In this document: in pieces, positions 1 to 8,845 of the stretch
How the letters are laid out: each line of letters begins with the position of its first letter
Position numbering within the stretch: the first letter of the stretch is position 1
Translations under genes and position numbers: made by a program
Notes under the pieces: generated by a model
Told to the model about the DNA's origin: nothing
What the model saw: only the letters and a program-made list of their open reading frames with translations
Database searches by the model: none
Assembly: GCF_002742625.1 (NCBI RefSeq)
Contig: NZ_PEBF01000001.1
Span: 2,294,001-2,358,000 of the forward strand
Length of the DNA: 64,000 nt
Origin: Caulobacter sp. FWC2
GTDB taxonomy: Bacteria; Pseudomonadota; Alphaproteobacteria; Caulobacterales; Caulobacteraceae
Reading direction: 5' to 3'

Positions 1-91
1 CGAAATCGAACTCTTCAACCCGGGTTCCGTCCACGACGACCACACGCGTCTCTTCGGCGTGTGCTGCGTCGATCAGCATCTTCTTCGACAT
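1..91 (-). CDS. rne: Ribonuclease E, N-terminal fragment (cut by window edge)
   Basis: Endoribonuclease that starts mRNA decay and processes rRNA and tRNA precursors; in Caulobacter it scaffolds the degradosome. Only the first 30 residues lie in the window. The ATG is at 91-89 with a GGAG element a few bases upstream. The fragment begins MSKKMLIDAAHAEETRVVVV and continues with DGTRVEEFDF, the usual start of the alphaproteobacterial RNase E/G family just before the S1 domain. The degradosome helicase RhlB is encoded at 29305-30966. Identity rests on this short conserved start and on the divergent amiC neighbour, an arrangement I recall from C. crescentus. Confidence 0.82.
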   Translation of the reverse strand, partial: MSKKMLIDAAHAEETRVVVVDGTRVEEFDF

Positions 92-670
92 TAAGGAAGT
101 CTCCACGGCGCGCGGCGGGCGCAAGGCCCGGTCGCCGTTCTGAATGAAGGGCGCGCGCGTCGCCGACCGTCGCACCGTCAGCGCGGTTGCGAAGGGTCGG
201 GTGCCAAAGGCGGTCGGGTGCGGCGCAGCCCATTGGGGGTTTCGTTTTTCCCTACCGCGCGTGAAGCGCGGACTGGATGGTTTGCCTGTCGCGTCACGAA
301 TGGCGCGAGGAGGTGGTGTTGTCGCGCCGGATGGCGCGGATCGGATGGCGCGTCGTCGCCAGAAAGGCGTTTGAGCCCGACGCGAGCCCTAGATCCGGCG
401 TCTCGGTAGGCTTCTCGCCCGCCAGATCGGCCGTCTCTCGAACACTATCTAGTCTGCCGCCTCCGCGCCGGAAGAGGTTCAGGACCACTTTCGAGGCTCG
501 GGCGGCCCACACGGAGTCGTGACGATCACGACATTCGCGCACGACGGGACTGTAGCCACATCGACGCACAAAAGAAAAGCTTTCGACGGATGATCTGGAC
601 TTAACCCTTTGGCTACCGCCCCGGGAGATATTGACATTCAGTTCACCAGTTTCGGACTACGCGGGCGGGA
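92..670. other. Long divergent intergenic region between rne and amiC
   Basis: This 579-bp stretch has no convincing gene in either strand; the short open frames are arginine-rich and do not look coding. It must hold the rne promoter and 5' leader (minus) and the amiC promoter (plus). Leaders of rne are long and mediate autoregulation in other bacteria. Visible elements are a hairpin at 255-271 (CCGCGC, 5-nt loop, GCGCGG) and, on the plus strand, TTGACA at 631-636 with a GGACTAC stretch 17 bases on, only about 10 bases before the amiC start. If that promoter is used the amiC leader is almost absent. Confidence 0.5.
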
Positions 671-1867
671 ATGCGTAAGTTTCTTATCAGTTTGGCCCGC
701 ATGGGCTGGGTCCGGGCGGCCCTGATTGTCGGGGGCCTGACGGTCGCCGGCGTCGCCGTGGCCACCGCCCAGGGACCGGCCGCGCCCGCCGGCGTGCAGA
801 AGGTCCGCTTCGGCGGCGACCGTAACGAAACCCGCGTTGTCATCGACCTCGACCGCGCCGCGGCCGGCAAGCTGATTTCCGACGGCATGAGCGACCAGCG
901 CCTGGTCATGGCCCTGCCGAACGTCCTGGTGTCTGGCGATCTTCAAGGGTCCGGCCAGGGCCTGGTCAAGCGCTGGGTGATCGACGAGGCCGCCGGCGGC
1001 GCCCGTCTGCGCCTGGACCTGACCGGCAAGGCCGAGGTCCGCCGTCGCTTCCTGCTGCCGCCGGGCGATGGCGCGACCGCCTATCGTTATGTCATCGACC
1101 TGAAGGCCGTGGACGCCGCGCCCCTGGTCGCCGCCCCGCCGGCGCCGCGCCTTACCTTCGCCAGCGCACCGGTCAAGGCCGCGCCGCTGCGCCTGAAGAA
1201 GGTCATCGTCATCGACGCCGGCCATGGCGGCAAGGATCCCGGCTCGCTGGGCGCCAACGTCTTCGAGAAGGACGTCACCCTGGCCGCGGCCAAGGCGCTG
1301 AAGGCGCGCCTGGAGCGCACCGGCCGCTTCCAGGTCGTGCTGACCCGCGAGACCGACACCTTCATCCCGCTGGAAGGCCGCGTGCAGATCGCCCGCCGCG
1401 CCGACGCCGATCTCTTTATCTCGCTGCACGCCGACTCGGGTCCCGACGTCAGCACGCGCGGCGCTTCGGTCTACACCGTGTCTGACAAGGGCTCCGAGCG
1501 CGTCGGCCTCGTCCTCGACAAGGACGACTGGCTGATGAAGGCCAACCTGCCGGGCCGCGACCGCGCCGTCAGCCAGATCCTGCTGGACCTGTCGCAGCGC
1601 GCCACCAAGAATCGCTCGGCCGCCTTCGCCCAACTGCTGCTGGCCAGCGTCGGCGAGGAAACCACCCTGCTGCGCCGCAGCCACCGCGACGCCGGCTTTA
1701 TAGTGCTGTTGGCGCCGGACGTGCCGGCCGTGCTGCTGGAGATGGGCTTCATCACCAATCCGGAAGACGAAGCCTTCCTGACCACCAAGGCCAGCCGCAA
1801 CCGCCTGGTCGACGCGGTCGGCGACTCCATCGAGGCCTATTTCTCGGCGGGTCTGCGCAAGTCCTGA
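671..1867 (+). CDS. amiC: Periplasmic N-acetylmuramoyl-L-alanine amidase (AmiC type)
   Basis: Cleaves the amide bond between N-acetylmuramic acid and the stem peptide during septal peptidoglycan splitting. The 398-residue protein has a signal peptide (about 12-34, a hydrophobic run ending at AQG), an AMIN domain (about 40-145) for localisation, and a zinc amidase_3 domain (about 176-392). The zinc ligands are visible: His185 in VIDAGHGGKDPG, the Glu of FEKDVTL, the His of SLHADSG, and the catalytic Glu in LLEMGFITNPED. The start has a GGGCGGGA element just upstream. It lies 170 bp before a bifunctional penicillin-binding protein gene in the same orientation, so cell-wall synthesis and cleavage genes are paired. 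Caulobacter species usually carry a single essential amidase of this type. Confidence 0.93.
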   Translation: MRKFLISLARMGWVRAALIVGGLTVAGVAVATAQGPAAPAGVQKVRFGGDRNETRVVIDLDRAAAGKLISDGMSDQRLVMALPNVLVSGDLQGSGQGLVKRWVIDEAAGGARLRLDLTGKAEVRRRFLLPPGDGATAYRYVIDLKAVDAAPLVAAPPAPRLTFASAPVKAAPLRLKKVIVIDAGHGGKDPGSLGANVFEKDVTLAAAKALKARLERTGRFQVVLTRETDTFIPLEGRVQIARRADADLFISLHADSGPDVSTRGASVYTVSDKGSERVGLVLDKDDWLMKANLPGRDRAVSQILLDLSQRATKNRSAAFAQLLLASVGEETTLLRRSHRDAGFIVLLAPDVPAVLLEMGFITNPEDEAFLTTKASRNRLVDAVGDSIEAYFSAGLRKS

Positions 1868-2039
1868 TCTCCCGAAGCGGGGAGCGGCTTTCCCTTTTGC
1901 CTGTCGCCCTCTAATCACAGGGGTGATCGTTCGTGCTTCGCGTCGCGAGGTGCGACCGCAAAACCGCTTACGGTTCGGCGCCAAGCGATCTAGTGAAGTG
2001 TGTGCGGCAGGCGAGGGGGCCTGCCTCGACGGAGGTCGC

Positions 2040-4406
2040 GTGGATCTGAAACCCACCGAACGATGGATGGCCATCGCGGGCGTGGCGGTGCTTTCGGCCA
2101 TCGCGGTCGCGGGTTTCGCGATCGCGATCTACGCCGCCTGGCTGTTCCATGACATGCCCGACGCCGGCGAGTTGCAGGACTATCGTCCGCCGACGGCGAC
2201 GCGCGTCTACGCCTGGGACGGCACGCTGATCGGCGAGTACAGCAAAGAGCGCCGGATCTTCATCCCCTACGACCAGATCCCGCCGCAGCTGGCCCAGGCC
2301 TTCCTGGCGGCCGAGGATCGCAACTTCTTCCAGCACGGCGGCGTCGACGTCGGCGGGCTTTCGCGGGCCATGCTCAAGAACGTGGGCAACGTCGTTCGCG
2401 GCAAGCGCCTCGAGGGCGGCTCGACCATCACCCAGCAGGTCGCCAAGAACGTCCTGCTGACCAGCGACGCCACGGTCGGTCGCAAGTTCAAGGAAGCGAT
2501 CCTGGCCCACCGCCTGGAGCAGTCGCTGACCAAGCAGCAGATCCTCGAGCTGTATCTGAACGAAATCTGGCTGGGCTATCGCTCGTTCGGCGTCGGCGCG
2601 GCCGCCTACAACTATTTCGGCAAGTCGCTGCCGGACCTGACCCTGGCCGAATGCGCCTTCCTGGCCTCGCTGCCCAAGGGACCGGACAACTACCATCCGA
2701 TCCGCAACAAGGCCAAGGCCATGACCCGGCGCAACTGGGTGCTGGGCCAGATGGCCGAGCAGGGCTGGGTGTCGAAGGCCGAGGCCCAGAAGGCCATGGC
2801 CGAGGATCTGGTGGTCCAGTCCGCGCCCAAGCGCGCCGCCTACCGCGACGCCGACTACTTCGTCGAGGAAGTGCGTCAGCGCGGCATGGCCACGCTGGGG
2901 CCGCGCCTCAGCGAGGGCGGCTACTACATGCGCACCACGCTGGATCCGCGCCTGCAGACGGCTGCGCGCTCGGCGCTGATGGACGGCCTGGAGAAATACG
3001 ACCGCCGCCACGGCTGGCGCGGGGCCTGGGGCCATGTCGAATCGACCGACCTGGCCTGGGAAAAGACCGCCCTGGCCAAGGCCCCGCCGGCGGAGCGCGG
3101 CAAGTGGCGTCAGGCCCTGGTCGTCTCCAACGACGGGCGGGTCCGTCTCGTCAAGGACGAGGGCGAAGGCCAGCTGGTTGGCGAAGACGTGACCTGGGCC
3201 AAGAACGGCAAGGGCCTGAAGGCCGGCGACCTGGTGTTCGTCGAGAAGACCGACGCCGGCTATCGCCTGCGCCAGGTTCCGGCGGTCAATGGCGCCCTGG
3301 TGGCCATGGAGCCCTATACGGGCCGGATCGTCGCCCTGGTCGGCGGCTACAGCTACTCGCTGTCGAACTTCAACCGCGCCACCCAGGCGATGCGCCAGCC
3401 GGGCTCGTCGTTCAAGCCGTTCGTCTACGCCACGGCGCTGGAGAACGGCTACACGCCGGCCAGCGTCGTCGTCGACAGCGCCATCACGTTCAAGGGCGCC
3501 AACGGTCAGGACTGGAGCCCGGAGAACTACCACAAGGAGTTCTATGGAGCTCAGCCGCTGCGCAAGGGGCTGGAGCAGTCGATCAACGCCATGACCGTGC
3601 GCCTGGCCCAGGGCGTCGGCATGAAGAAGGTCGTCGACTTCGCCCAGCGCGCCGGCGTGGTCAAAAGCATGGACCCCGTCCTGGCCATGGCCCTGGGCGC
3701 GGGCGAGACGACGCCGTTCAAGCTGACGGCCGCCTACGCCGCCTTCGTCAATGGCGGCCGCCGCGTCGATCCGCACCTGATCGAACTGGTGCAGGATCGC
3801 GAGGGCAAGGTCATCTTCCGGGCCGACAAGCGCGACTGCGAGCGCTGCGACGCCGGCTTCAACGGCGATGAGAGCCCGCGCTTCGCCGCGCCGGGCGACC
3901 AGATCATGGACCCGGTCACCGCCTACCAAATCACCTCGATGCTGCAGGGCGTTGTGCAGCGCGGCACCGCGGCCGCCGTCAGCTCCCTGGGCCGTCCGCT
4001 GGCGGGCAAGACCGGCACGACCAACGAGTACCGCAGCGCCTGGTTCGTCGGCTATTCGCCCAACCTCGTGGTCGGCGTCTTCGTCGGCTTCGACGACAAC
4101 CGCTCGCTGGGCGAGGGCGAGACGGGCGCTGTCGACGCCGTGCCGGTGTTCATGGACTTCATGAAGGTGGCGCTGGACGGCCAGCCGGCCGTCGACTTCA
4201 AGCCGCCCAAGAACGCCAAGTTCGCCCTGGTGCGCGGCGTCCGCGAGGCCTTCCGGCCGGGCACCGAACCCAAGGTGGAGGTCGCGCCGACGGGGCCGAT
4301 CCCGTACGAGCAGATCTCGCCGGGCCTGCCGCAGCCGGTCCAGCAGGCGCCTCAGCCGGGCAAGCCGCCGCCGCAGAAGGTCGATCCCCTCAGTGGGCTC
4401 TATTAG
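2040..4406 (+). CDS. Class A penicillin-binding protein (PBP1a family)
   Basis: Bifunctional peptidoglycan glycosyltransferase and DD-transpeptidase of the inner membrane. I start it at GTG 2040 because GGAGG sits at 2031-2035; this gives 788 residues, the usual PBP1a length. An in-frame codon at 1923 would add 39 basic residues, and ATG 2067 is an alternative. There is one N-terminal membrane segment (about residues 12-35), a GT51 domain (about 60-235) with the EDRNFFQHGG and GGSTITQQVAKN motifs, an inserted OB-like region, then the transpeptidase with SSFK (nucleophile Ser), SIN and KTGT motifs in order. The C-terminal 60 residues are proline-rich. Which C. crescentus PBP1 paralogue it matches cannot be decided from sequence alone. 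Confidence 0.92.
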   Translation: MDLKPTERWMAIAGVAVLSAIAVAGFAIAIYAAWLFHDMPDAGELQDYRPPTATRVYAWDGTLIGEYSKERRIFIPYDQIPPQLAQAFLAAEDRNFFQHGGVDVGGLSRAMLKNVGNVVRGKRLEGGSTITQQVAKNVLLTSDATVGRKFKEAILAHRLEQSLTKQQILELYLNEIWLGYRSFGVGAAAYNYFGKSLPDLTLAECAFLASLPKGPDNYHPIRNKAKAMTRRNWVLGQMAEQGWVSKAEAQKAMAEDLVVQSAPKRAAYRDADYFVEEVRQRGMATLGPRLSEGGYYMRTTLDPRLQTAARSALMDGLEKYDRRHGWRGAWGHVESTDLAWEKTALAKAPPAERGKWRQALVVSNDGRVRLVKDEGEGQLVGEDVTWAKNGKGLKAGDLVFVEKTDAGYRLRQVPAVNGALVAMEPYTGRIVALVGGYSYSLSNFNRATQAMRQPGSSFKPFVYATALENGYTPASVVVDSAITFKGANGQDWSPENYHKEFYGAQPLRKGLEQSINAMTVRLAQGVGMKKVVDFAQRAGVVKSMDPVLAMALGAGETTPFKLTAAYAAFVNGGRRVDPHLIELVQDREGKVIFRADKRDCERCDAGFNGDESPRFAAPGDQIMDPVTAYQITSMLQGVVQRGTAAAVSSLGRPLAGKTGTTNEYRSAWFVGYSPNLVVGVFVGFDDNRSLGEGETGAVDAVPVFMDFMKVALDGQPAVDFKPPKNAKFALVRGVREAFRPGTEPKVEVAPTGPIPYEQISPGLPQPVQQAPQPGKPPPQKVDPLSGLY

Positions 4407-4489
4407 GGCGGGCTCTACGAACTCTCATTGCGCGGGAGCGCGACGCGCGTTATTTCCCGCGCCCTTCAACACTGTCACGGAGTAACGTG

Positions 4490-5612
4490 ATGCGACCGGA
4501 TGTCGAGGCCGCCGCGGCTGACATCGAGCAGTCCATTGGACTGCTCAGGAGGCGTCTTTGACTGGGATGTCGCCCTCCGAAAGCTCGATGAGCTGAACGC
4601 CCGGGTCGAAGACCCGACCCTCTGGGATCGCCCGACCGAGGCCCAGGCCGTCTCGCGCGAGCGCGCCGCCCTGGCCGCCAAGGTCGAGGCCGTGCAAGGC
4701 ATCGAGCGCGACGTCAAGGACGCGCTGGAGTATGCCGAACTGGCCGACATGGAGTCCGACGAGGATTCCCTGAACGACGCCCGCGCCCAGCTGAAAGCCA
4801 TCAAGGAACGCGCCGGCCGCGCCGAACTCGAGGCCCTGCTCTCGGGCGAGGCCGACGGCAACGACGCCTATATCGAAATCAACTCCGGGGCCGGGGGCAC
4901 CGAGTCGTGCGACTGGGCCGGCATCCTGCTGCGCATGTACACGCGCTGGGCCAACGCCCACGGCATGACGACCGAACTGATCGAAGAGACCGACGGCGAC
5001 CAGGCTGGCATCAAGTCCGCGACCTTGCTGGTCAAGGGCCCGAACGCCTATGGCTGGCTGAAGACCGAGGCCGGCGTGCACCGCCTGGTGCGTATCAGTC
5101 CATATGACAGCAGCGCCCGCCGTCACACCTCGTTCGCCTCGGCCTGGGTCTATCCCGTGGTCGACGACACGATCGAGATCGAGATCAACCCGGCCGACGT
5201 GCGGACCGACACCTACCGCGCCTCCGGGGCCGGCGGGCAGCACATCAACAAGACCGACTCGGCCGTGCGTCTGACGCACATCCCGACCGGCATCGCCGTG
5301 GCCTGCCAGGCCGGGCGCTCGCAGCACCAGAACCGCGAAGAAGCGTGGAAGATGCTGCGCGCTCGTCTCTACGAGGCCGAACTGCAACGGCGCGAAGCCG
5401 CCCAGCAGGCGCTGGAAGACCAGAAGACCGACATTGGCTGGGGTCACCAGATCCGCAGCTACGTCCTGCAGCCCTACCAGATGGTCAAGGACCTGCGGAC
5501 CAACGTCGAGACCTCCGACACCGCCGGCGTGCTGGATGGCGACCTCGACGCCTTCATGGGCGCCTCGCTGGCCCAGCGCGTCGGGGCCACGCGCGACGCG
5601 GTCGAAGGCTAG
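4490..5612 (+). CDS. prfB: Peptide chain release factor 2, expressed by programmed +1 frameshift
   Basis: Recognises UGA and UAA and releases the finished peptide. The gene is in two frames: codons from ATG 4490 read [20 protein letters not shown] then RRL and hit TGA at 4559-4561; the second frame starts with GAC at 4560 and runs to 5612. The join carries the classical signal: Shine-Dalgarno-like AGGAGG at 4547-4552, CGT, the slippery CTT at 4556-4558, then TGA followed by C. Skipping T4559 gives 373 residues, close to the E. coli protein. The codon-recognition tripeptide is SPY (203-205), the alphaproteobacterial version of SPF, and the catalytic GGQ is at 248-250. A GGAG element precedes the ATG. 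Starting at 4500 in the second frame alone would lose the true N terminus. Confidence 0.95.
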
Positions 5613-5617
5613 TACAC

Positions 5618-5923
5618 CTACCGCTCCCGCTGACGCTTCCAGGGCGTCAGTGGGACATAGGTCGCGGCCTCGGTCGGTCCCGCGCGACTGACCGACACCA
5701 ATCCCCGACGTTTCAGATTGTCGACGGCGTTCTGCACCGTGCGTCGCGACTGGCCCGTGCGCTCGGCCAGTTCGGCGTGGCTGAAACTGGCGCGGCCGTC
5801 GGCGTGCGCCGCCACGATCGCGAGATACACCAGGAACGACGACGGCTTGTGGTCGTGGCCGACCAGATCCGCCATCAGGGTGTCGAGCACGTAGCGGTCG
5901 ATGGCGTAGGTGGGGGCATCCAT
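5618..5923 (-). CDS. Small winged helix-turn-helix protein, unknown target
   Basis: A 101-residue protein convergent with prfB, six bases from its stop. Residues about 48-80 (SHAELAERTGQSRRTVQNAV, followed by a basic turn NLKRRGLV) are a clear winged-helix recognition unit like those of MarR or replication-initiator-like proteins. The N-terminal half (YVLDTLMADLVGHDHKPSSF) is probably a helical dimerisation part. There is no effector domain, and the tail is basic (KRQRER). A perfect 10-bp palindrome TGCTATAGCA abuts the start codon at 5924-5933 and could be its own operator. Family name and regulon are not recognised. Confidence 0.72.
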   Translation of the reverse strand: MDAPTYAIDRYVLDTLMADLVGHDHKPSSFLVYLAIVAAHADGRASFSHAELAERTGQSRRTVQNAVDNLKRRGLVSVSRAGPTEAATYVPLTPWKRQRER

Positions 5924-6011
5924 TGCTATAGCATTGCCTGCATGACTTCACCCCCGCAAGGGCGCCGCGCTACCTCGCTGTCATGGAAGACCCACGGGGC
6001 AGGGGATAGAG

Positions 6012-6380
6012 ATGAGCGTGATCAGCAAGTTGAAGTTCGTGGGCATTCCGGTCAGCGACCAGGATCGGGCCCTGACCTTCTGGACCGAGAAGATCGGCCT
6101 GCGCGTGGCTACTGATCAGCCGATGGGGAACCAGCGCTGGATCGAGCTCTCGATTCCGGGCGCGGAGACCGGCCTTGTCCTGTTCACGCCCGAGGGCCAC
6201 GAAGACCGCATCGGCACCTTCTTCAATGGCTCGCTGGCCTGCGACGACGTCGAGCACGCCTATCGCAAGCTGTCCGACAAAGGCGTCGTGTTCGAAGGCC
6301 CGCCTGAGAAGCAGCCTTGGGGGACCTTCGCCAAGTTCAAGGATCCCGACGGGAATACCTTTGTGCTCTCAAGCCGCTGA
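6012..6380 (+). CDS. VOC (glyoxalase/bleomycin-resistance fold) protein
   Basis: A 122-residue single-module vicinal oxygen chelate protein. It has the usual beta-alpha-beta pairs: KLKFVGIPVSDQDRALTFW at the start and AKFKDPDGNTFVLSS at the end, the latter being the typical closing metal-ligand segment. Metal-site candidates are the Glu of RWIELSIP and residues in the last strand. Substrate cannot be told; close relatives are annotated as lactoylglutathione lyase-like, but the protein is too short and generic for that name. The start has CAGGGGATAGAG upstream. It is divergent from the winged-helix gene and convergent with bacA. Confidence 0.85.
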   Translation: MSVISKLKFVGIPVSDQDRALTFWTEKIGLRVATDQPMGNQRWIELSIPGAETGLVLFTPEGHEDRIGTFFNGSLACDDVEHAYRKLSDKGVVFEGPPEKQPWGTFAKFKDPDGNTFVLSSR

Positions 6381-6437
6381 TACGAAGAACGCCCCGGAGT
6401 GATCCGGGGCGTTCTTGAATTCGGAAGGTCCGAGATC

Positions 6438-6929
6438 TCAGCCCGCGACGGGCTTGGCCTGGGCGATGGCCAGTTGTTCCGGCTGCGGCGCCGGCTGGGC
6501 GGCCGGGGCGGGGCGCTGGAACTTCAGGCTGCGGCCCTGGAAGAAGGCGCCGGTTTCCATGGCCAGCTGCTCGTGGGTGATGTCGCCATCGACGTACGAG
6601 GTGCCGTAGAGGCGGACCTGCTTGGAGGTGATCGCGCCGACCACGCGGCCGCGCACTTCCACCGCCTCGGCATAGACACCGCCCTCGACATGGCCGGTCT
6701 CGCCGACGGTGAGCCGGCCGACGCGGACGTCGCCCTTGACCACGCCGTCGATCTGCAGTTCGCCTTCGCCGGTGACGGCGCCCTCGATGGTCAGGTCGGC
6801 CGACAGCAGGGACGCCACTTTCGGCGGCCCGCGGCGGACCTGGTCGACAGGCGCGGCCGCCATCGGGGTCGGCAGGGGTTCGATGCGAGCCGGGGTCTTG
6901 GAGCCCGACTTAGCTTGCTTGCTGAACAT
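6438..6929 (-). CDS. bacA: Bactofilin BacA
   Basis: Cytoskeletal protein that polymerises without nucleotide into membrane-bound sheets; in Caulobacter it acts at the stalked pole and recruits the cell-wall synthase PbpC. The 163-residue protein has a short N-terminal membrane-targeting segment (MFSKQ), a proline-rich linker, the right-handed beta-helix DUF583 core (about 35-140, regular repeats such as GEGELQIDGVVKGDVRVG) and a disordered Pro/Ala tail. I use ATG 6929, which gives the MFSKQ start; GTG 6935 would add two residues. The start lies inside the end of the upstream M23 peptidase gene (20-nt overlap), so the two are translationally coupled. Confidence 0.93.
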   Translation of the reverse strand: MFSKQAKSGSKTPARIEPLPTPMAAAPVDQVRRGPPKVASLLSADLTIEGAVTGEGELQIDGVVKGDVRVGRLTVGETGHVEGGVYAEAVEVRGRVVGAITSKQVRLYGTSYVDGDITHEQLAMETGAFFQGRSLKFQRPAPAAQPAPQPEQLAIAQAKPVAG

Positions 6930-8061
6930 ACTCACCAGCCTTCAAGTAGCGATTGGGATTCTGGGCCTTACCGTTGACCCAGACTTCGTAGTGAAGATGT
7001 GGACCGGTCGAACGGCCGGTCGAGCCCATGGCCGCGATGCGCGAACCGATGGTGACGCGCTCGCCGACGCGGACGCCGATGGTGGCCAGGTGGGCGTAGC
7101 GGGTCTTGAAGCCGCCGCCGTGGTCGATCTCGACCGTGTTGCCGTAGCCCGAGCGCACGCCCGTGAAAGAAACGACGCCCGGGGCCGTGGCCATGATCGG
7201 GGTGTAGTAGGCGCCGGGGAAATCCAGGCCCGAATGGAAGGCCGGCCGGTGCGTGAACGGGTCGAAGCGGACGCCGTAGCTGGACGACAGGGCCGGATTG
7301 CCGGTCGGGCGGTAGAAGGGCAGCTTCTTGGCCGCCGCGCCCAGCGAGCGCATGTCCGACATGTCGTTGGCTGCGTGCTGGATGCGGCTCGCGAAATCCT
7401 CGTCGACGTCGAGAACAGCGGCCAGCGCGCGTGGATCCTTGGCCTCGATCAGCGGGCCGCCCAGCGACACGCCCCGGCCGGTGAAGTTGCCGGCGTCCAG
7501 ACCCGCCATCCGCATGGCCAGGCGCAGGCGCTCGGCGCGGCTCTTGGCGAAGCTCTCGGCGGCGTCGATCAGGCGCTCCTGGTCCATCCGGGTCGCCTGG
7601 ATGCGCTGAACCGGGCTGGCGGCCAGCAGGCGCGGCTTGGCGACGGTCAGGGCCTGGGCGGCGCCGGGCACGCCCTTGAAGTCGGAAACGAGGAGGGCGA
7701 GAGCGGCGTGGCGCTTCTCGACCGAGGCGGCCAGATCTTCGAGCGAGCCGTTGGTGGCCGAAAGCTGGGCCACGGCGCTGTTCAGACGGGCCTGGCGGTC
7801 GGCGTTGAGACGCTCGTAATAGGCCTTCTGGCGAATGACTTGTTGGTCGGTCGAGCTGACCGCCAGGGCGTTCACCGCCATCGCAGCGGTGCAGACGCCC
7901 ATCCACAGCGCGGTGACGGCGACGACGGACGCGCCCAGCAGCTGCTTGTTGGTGGAAAAGACGTAGCCGCGCATCTCGCCGCCGGAGCGGATATAGATGT
8001 GCCGTTCGGGAAATAGGGCTTCGAGAGAGTGCCGCAGTCGCTTAAAGCGCTTGATCGCCAT
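6910..8061 (-). CDS. M23 (LytM) family peptidoglycan endopeptidase, membrane anchored
   Basis: Predicted to cut peptide cross-links in the periplasm. The 383-residue protein has a basic cytoplasmic N terminus, one membrane helix (about residues 38-62), a long coiled-coil-rich region (about 75-215) and a C-terminal M23 domain. The zinc-site motifs are HSGLDFPG (H-x3-D) and HLHYEVW (H-x-H), both intact, so it should be active rather than a degenerate LytM regulator. The gene overlaps bacA and is transcribed with it. In other stalked alphaproteobacteria, M23 peptidases of this type (LmdC in Hyphomonas) work with bactofilins; the same partnership is inferred here. It lacks a cleavable signal peptide and probably stays tethered. 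Confidence 0.88.
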   Translation of the reverse strand: MAIKRFKRLRHSLEALFPERHIYIRSGGEMRGYVFSTNKQLLGASVVAVTALWMGVCTAAMAVNALAVSSTDQQVIRQKAYYERLNADRQARLNSAVAQLSATNGSLEDLAASVEKRHAALALLVSDFKGVPGAAQALTVAKPRLLAASPVQRIQATRMDQERLIDAAESFAKSRAERLRLAMRMAGLDAGNFTGRGVSLGGPLIEAKDPRALAAVLDVDEDFASRIQHAANDMSDMRSLGAAAKKLPFYRPTGNPALSSSYGVRFDPFTHRPAFHSGLDFPGAYYTPIMATAPGVVSFTGVRSGYGNTVEIDHGGGFKTRYAHLATIGVRVGERVTIGSRIAAMGSTGRSTGPHLHYEVWVNGKAQNPNRYLKAGEYVQQAS

Positions 8062-8307
8062 CGCCCAAGAAACCCCCCGTTTCAGGTCTGGGGGATATGC
8101 TATGAGAAAGCGGAAACGCGCAAGACTGTTCGCGCCCTAAGGGAGCGCGAGTCGCAAAATATAATCTTGCGCTACGTTCCTTAACGATTTCTGACCGCGA
8201 CGGCCACGTTCACGGCGGCGCGTGCGCGAAAAGGTCACAGGCAGCGGCGCCGATACAACACGCCGGCGAACAACCGGTTCCCGAGACACGAAGAGCCAGG
8301 CGAAATT

Positions 8308-8769
8308 TTACTTGATGGCCTTGGCGGCGTTCATCACGGCCTTGATGTGGCCGGGGACCTTCACCTTGCGCCAGACCTCGCGGACGACGCCCTCGCGGTC
8401 GATCAGGAAGGTCGAACGGTCTATGCCCATATATTTGCGGCCGTACATGCTCTTCTCGACCCAGGCGCCATAGGCCTCGACCACGTCGCCCAGAGGGTCG
8501 GCGGCGAGATCAATGGTCAGGTCATGTTTCTTGCGGAATTTGGCGTGCGAGGCGACGCTGTCCTTGGACACGCCGACGATCACCGCGCCCAGCTTTTGGA
8601 ATTCCTCGACTTCCGACGAGAACTGCAGGGCCTCGGACGTGCAGCCGGCGGTGTCGTCCTTGGGATAGAAGTACAGGACGACGTTCTTGCCCTTGAAGCC
8701 GGCCAGGCTGACGCGGCCGGTGTCGGTCGGCAGGTCGAAATCGGGGGCCTTGTCGCCGGGCTGCAGCAT
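8308..8769 (-). CDS. bcp: Thioredoxin-dependent peroxiredoxin, Bcp/PrxQ family
   Basis: Reduces hydrogen and organic peroxides in the cytoplasm. The 153-residue protein has the thioredoxin fold with the peroxidatic Cys43 in DDTAGCTSEA and the supporting YFYPKD strand. The resolving Cys that E. coli Bcp has five residues later is replaced, and Cys43 is the only cysteine in the protein, so it must act as a 1-Cys enzyme or use a partner thiol. A downstream GVSKDSVASHAKFRKKH segment is typical of the family. It lies 76 bp downstream of tyrS in the same orientation. Confidence 0.92.
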   Translation of the reverse strand: MLQPGDKAPDFDLPTDTGRVSLAGFKGKNVVLYFYPKDDTAGCTSEALQFSSEVEEFQKLGAVIVGVSKDSVASHAKFRKKHDLTIDLAADPLGDVVEAYGAWVEKSMYGRKYMGIDRSTFLIDREGVVREVWRKVKVPGHIKAVMNAAKAIK

Positions 8770-8845
8770 CGAACGCGTCTCCAGGTAGCAGGGGGTAACC
8801 CCGGCCCTTGGCTACGCCAGGGCCGGGACACGGATCAACCCATAA

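Noticed and set aside
638..2101. A long open frame on the minus strand opposite amiC (and similar ones opposite the PBP, rhlB, ntrY and others)
   Set aside because: High GC gives long antisense frames opposite strongly biased genes. Their translations are rich in Arg, Gly, His and Gln and show no domain, while the opposite strand codes for known proteins.
4500..4561. prfB starting at 4500 in the second frame, without frameshift
   Set aside because: That start has no ribosome site and gives a non-homologous first 20 residues, while the frameshift signal is complete.
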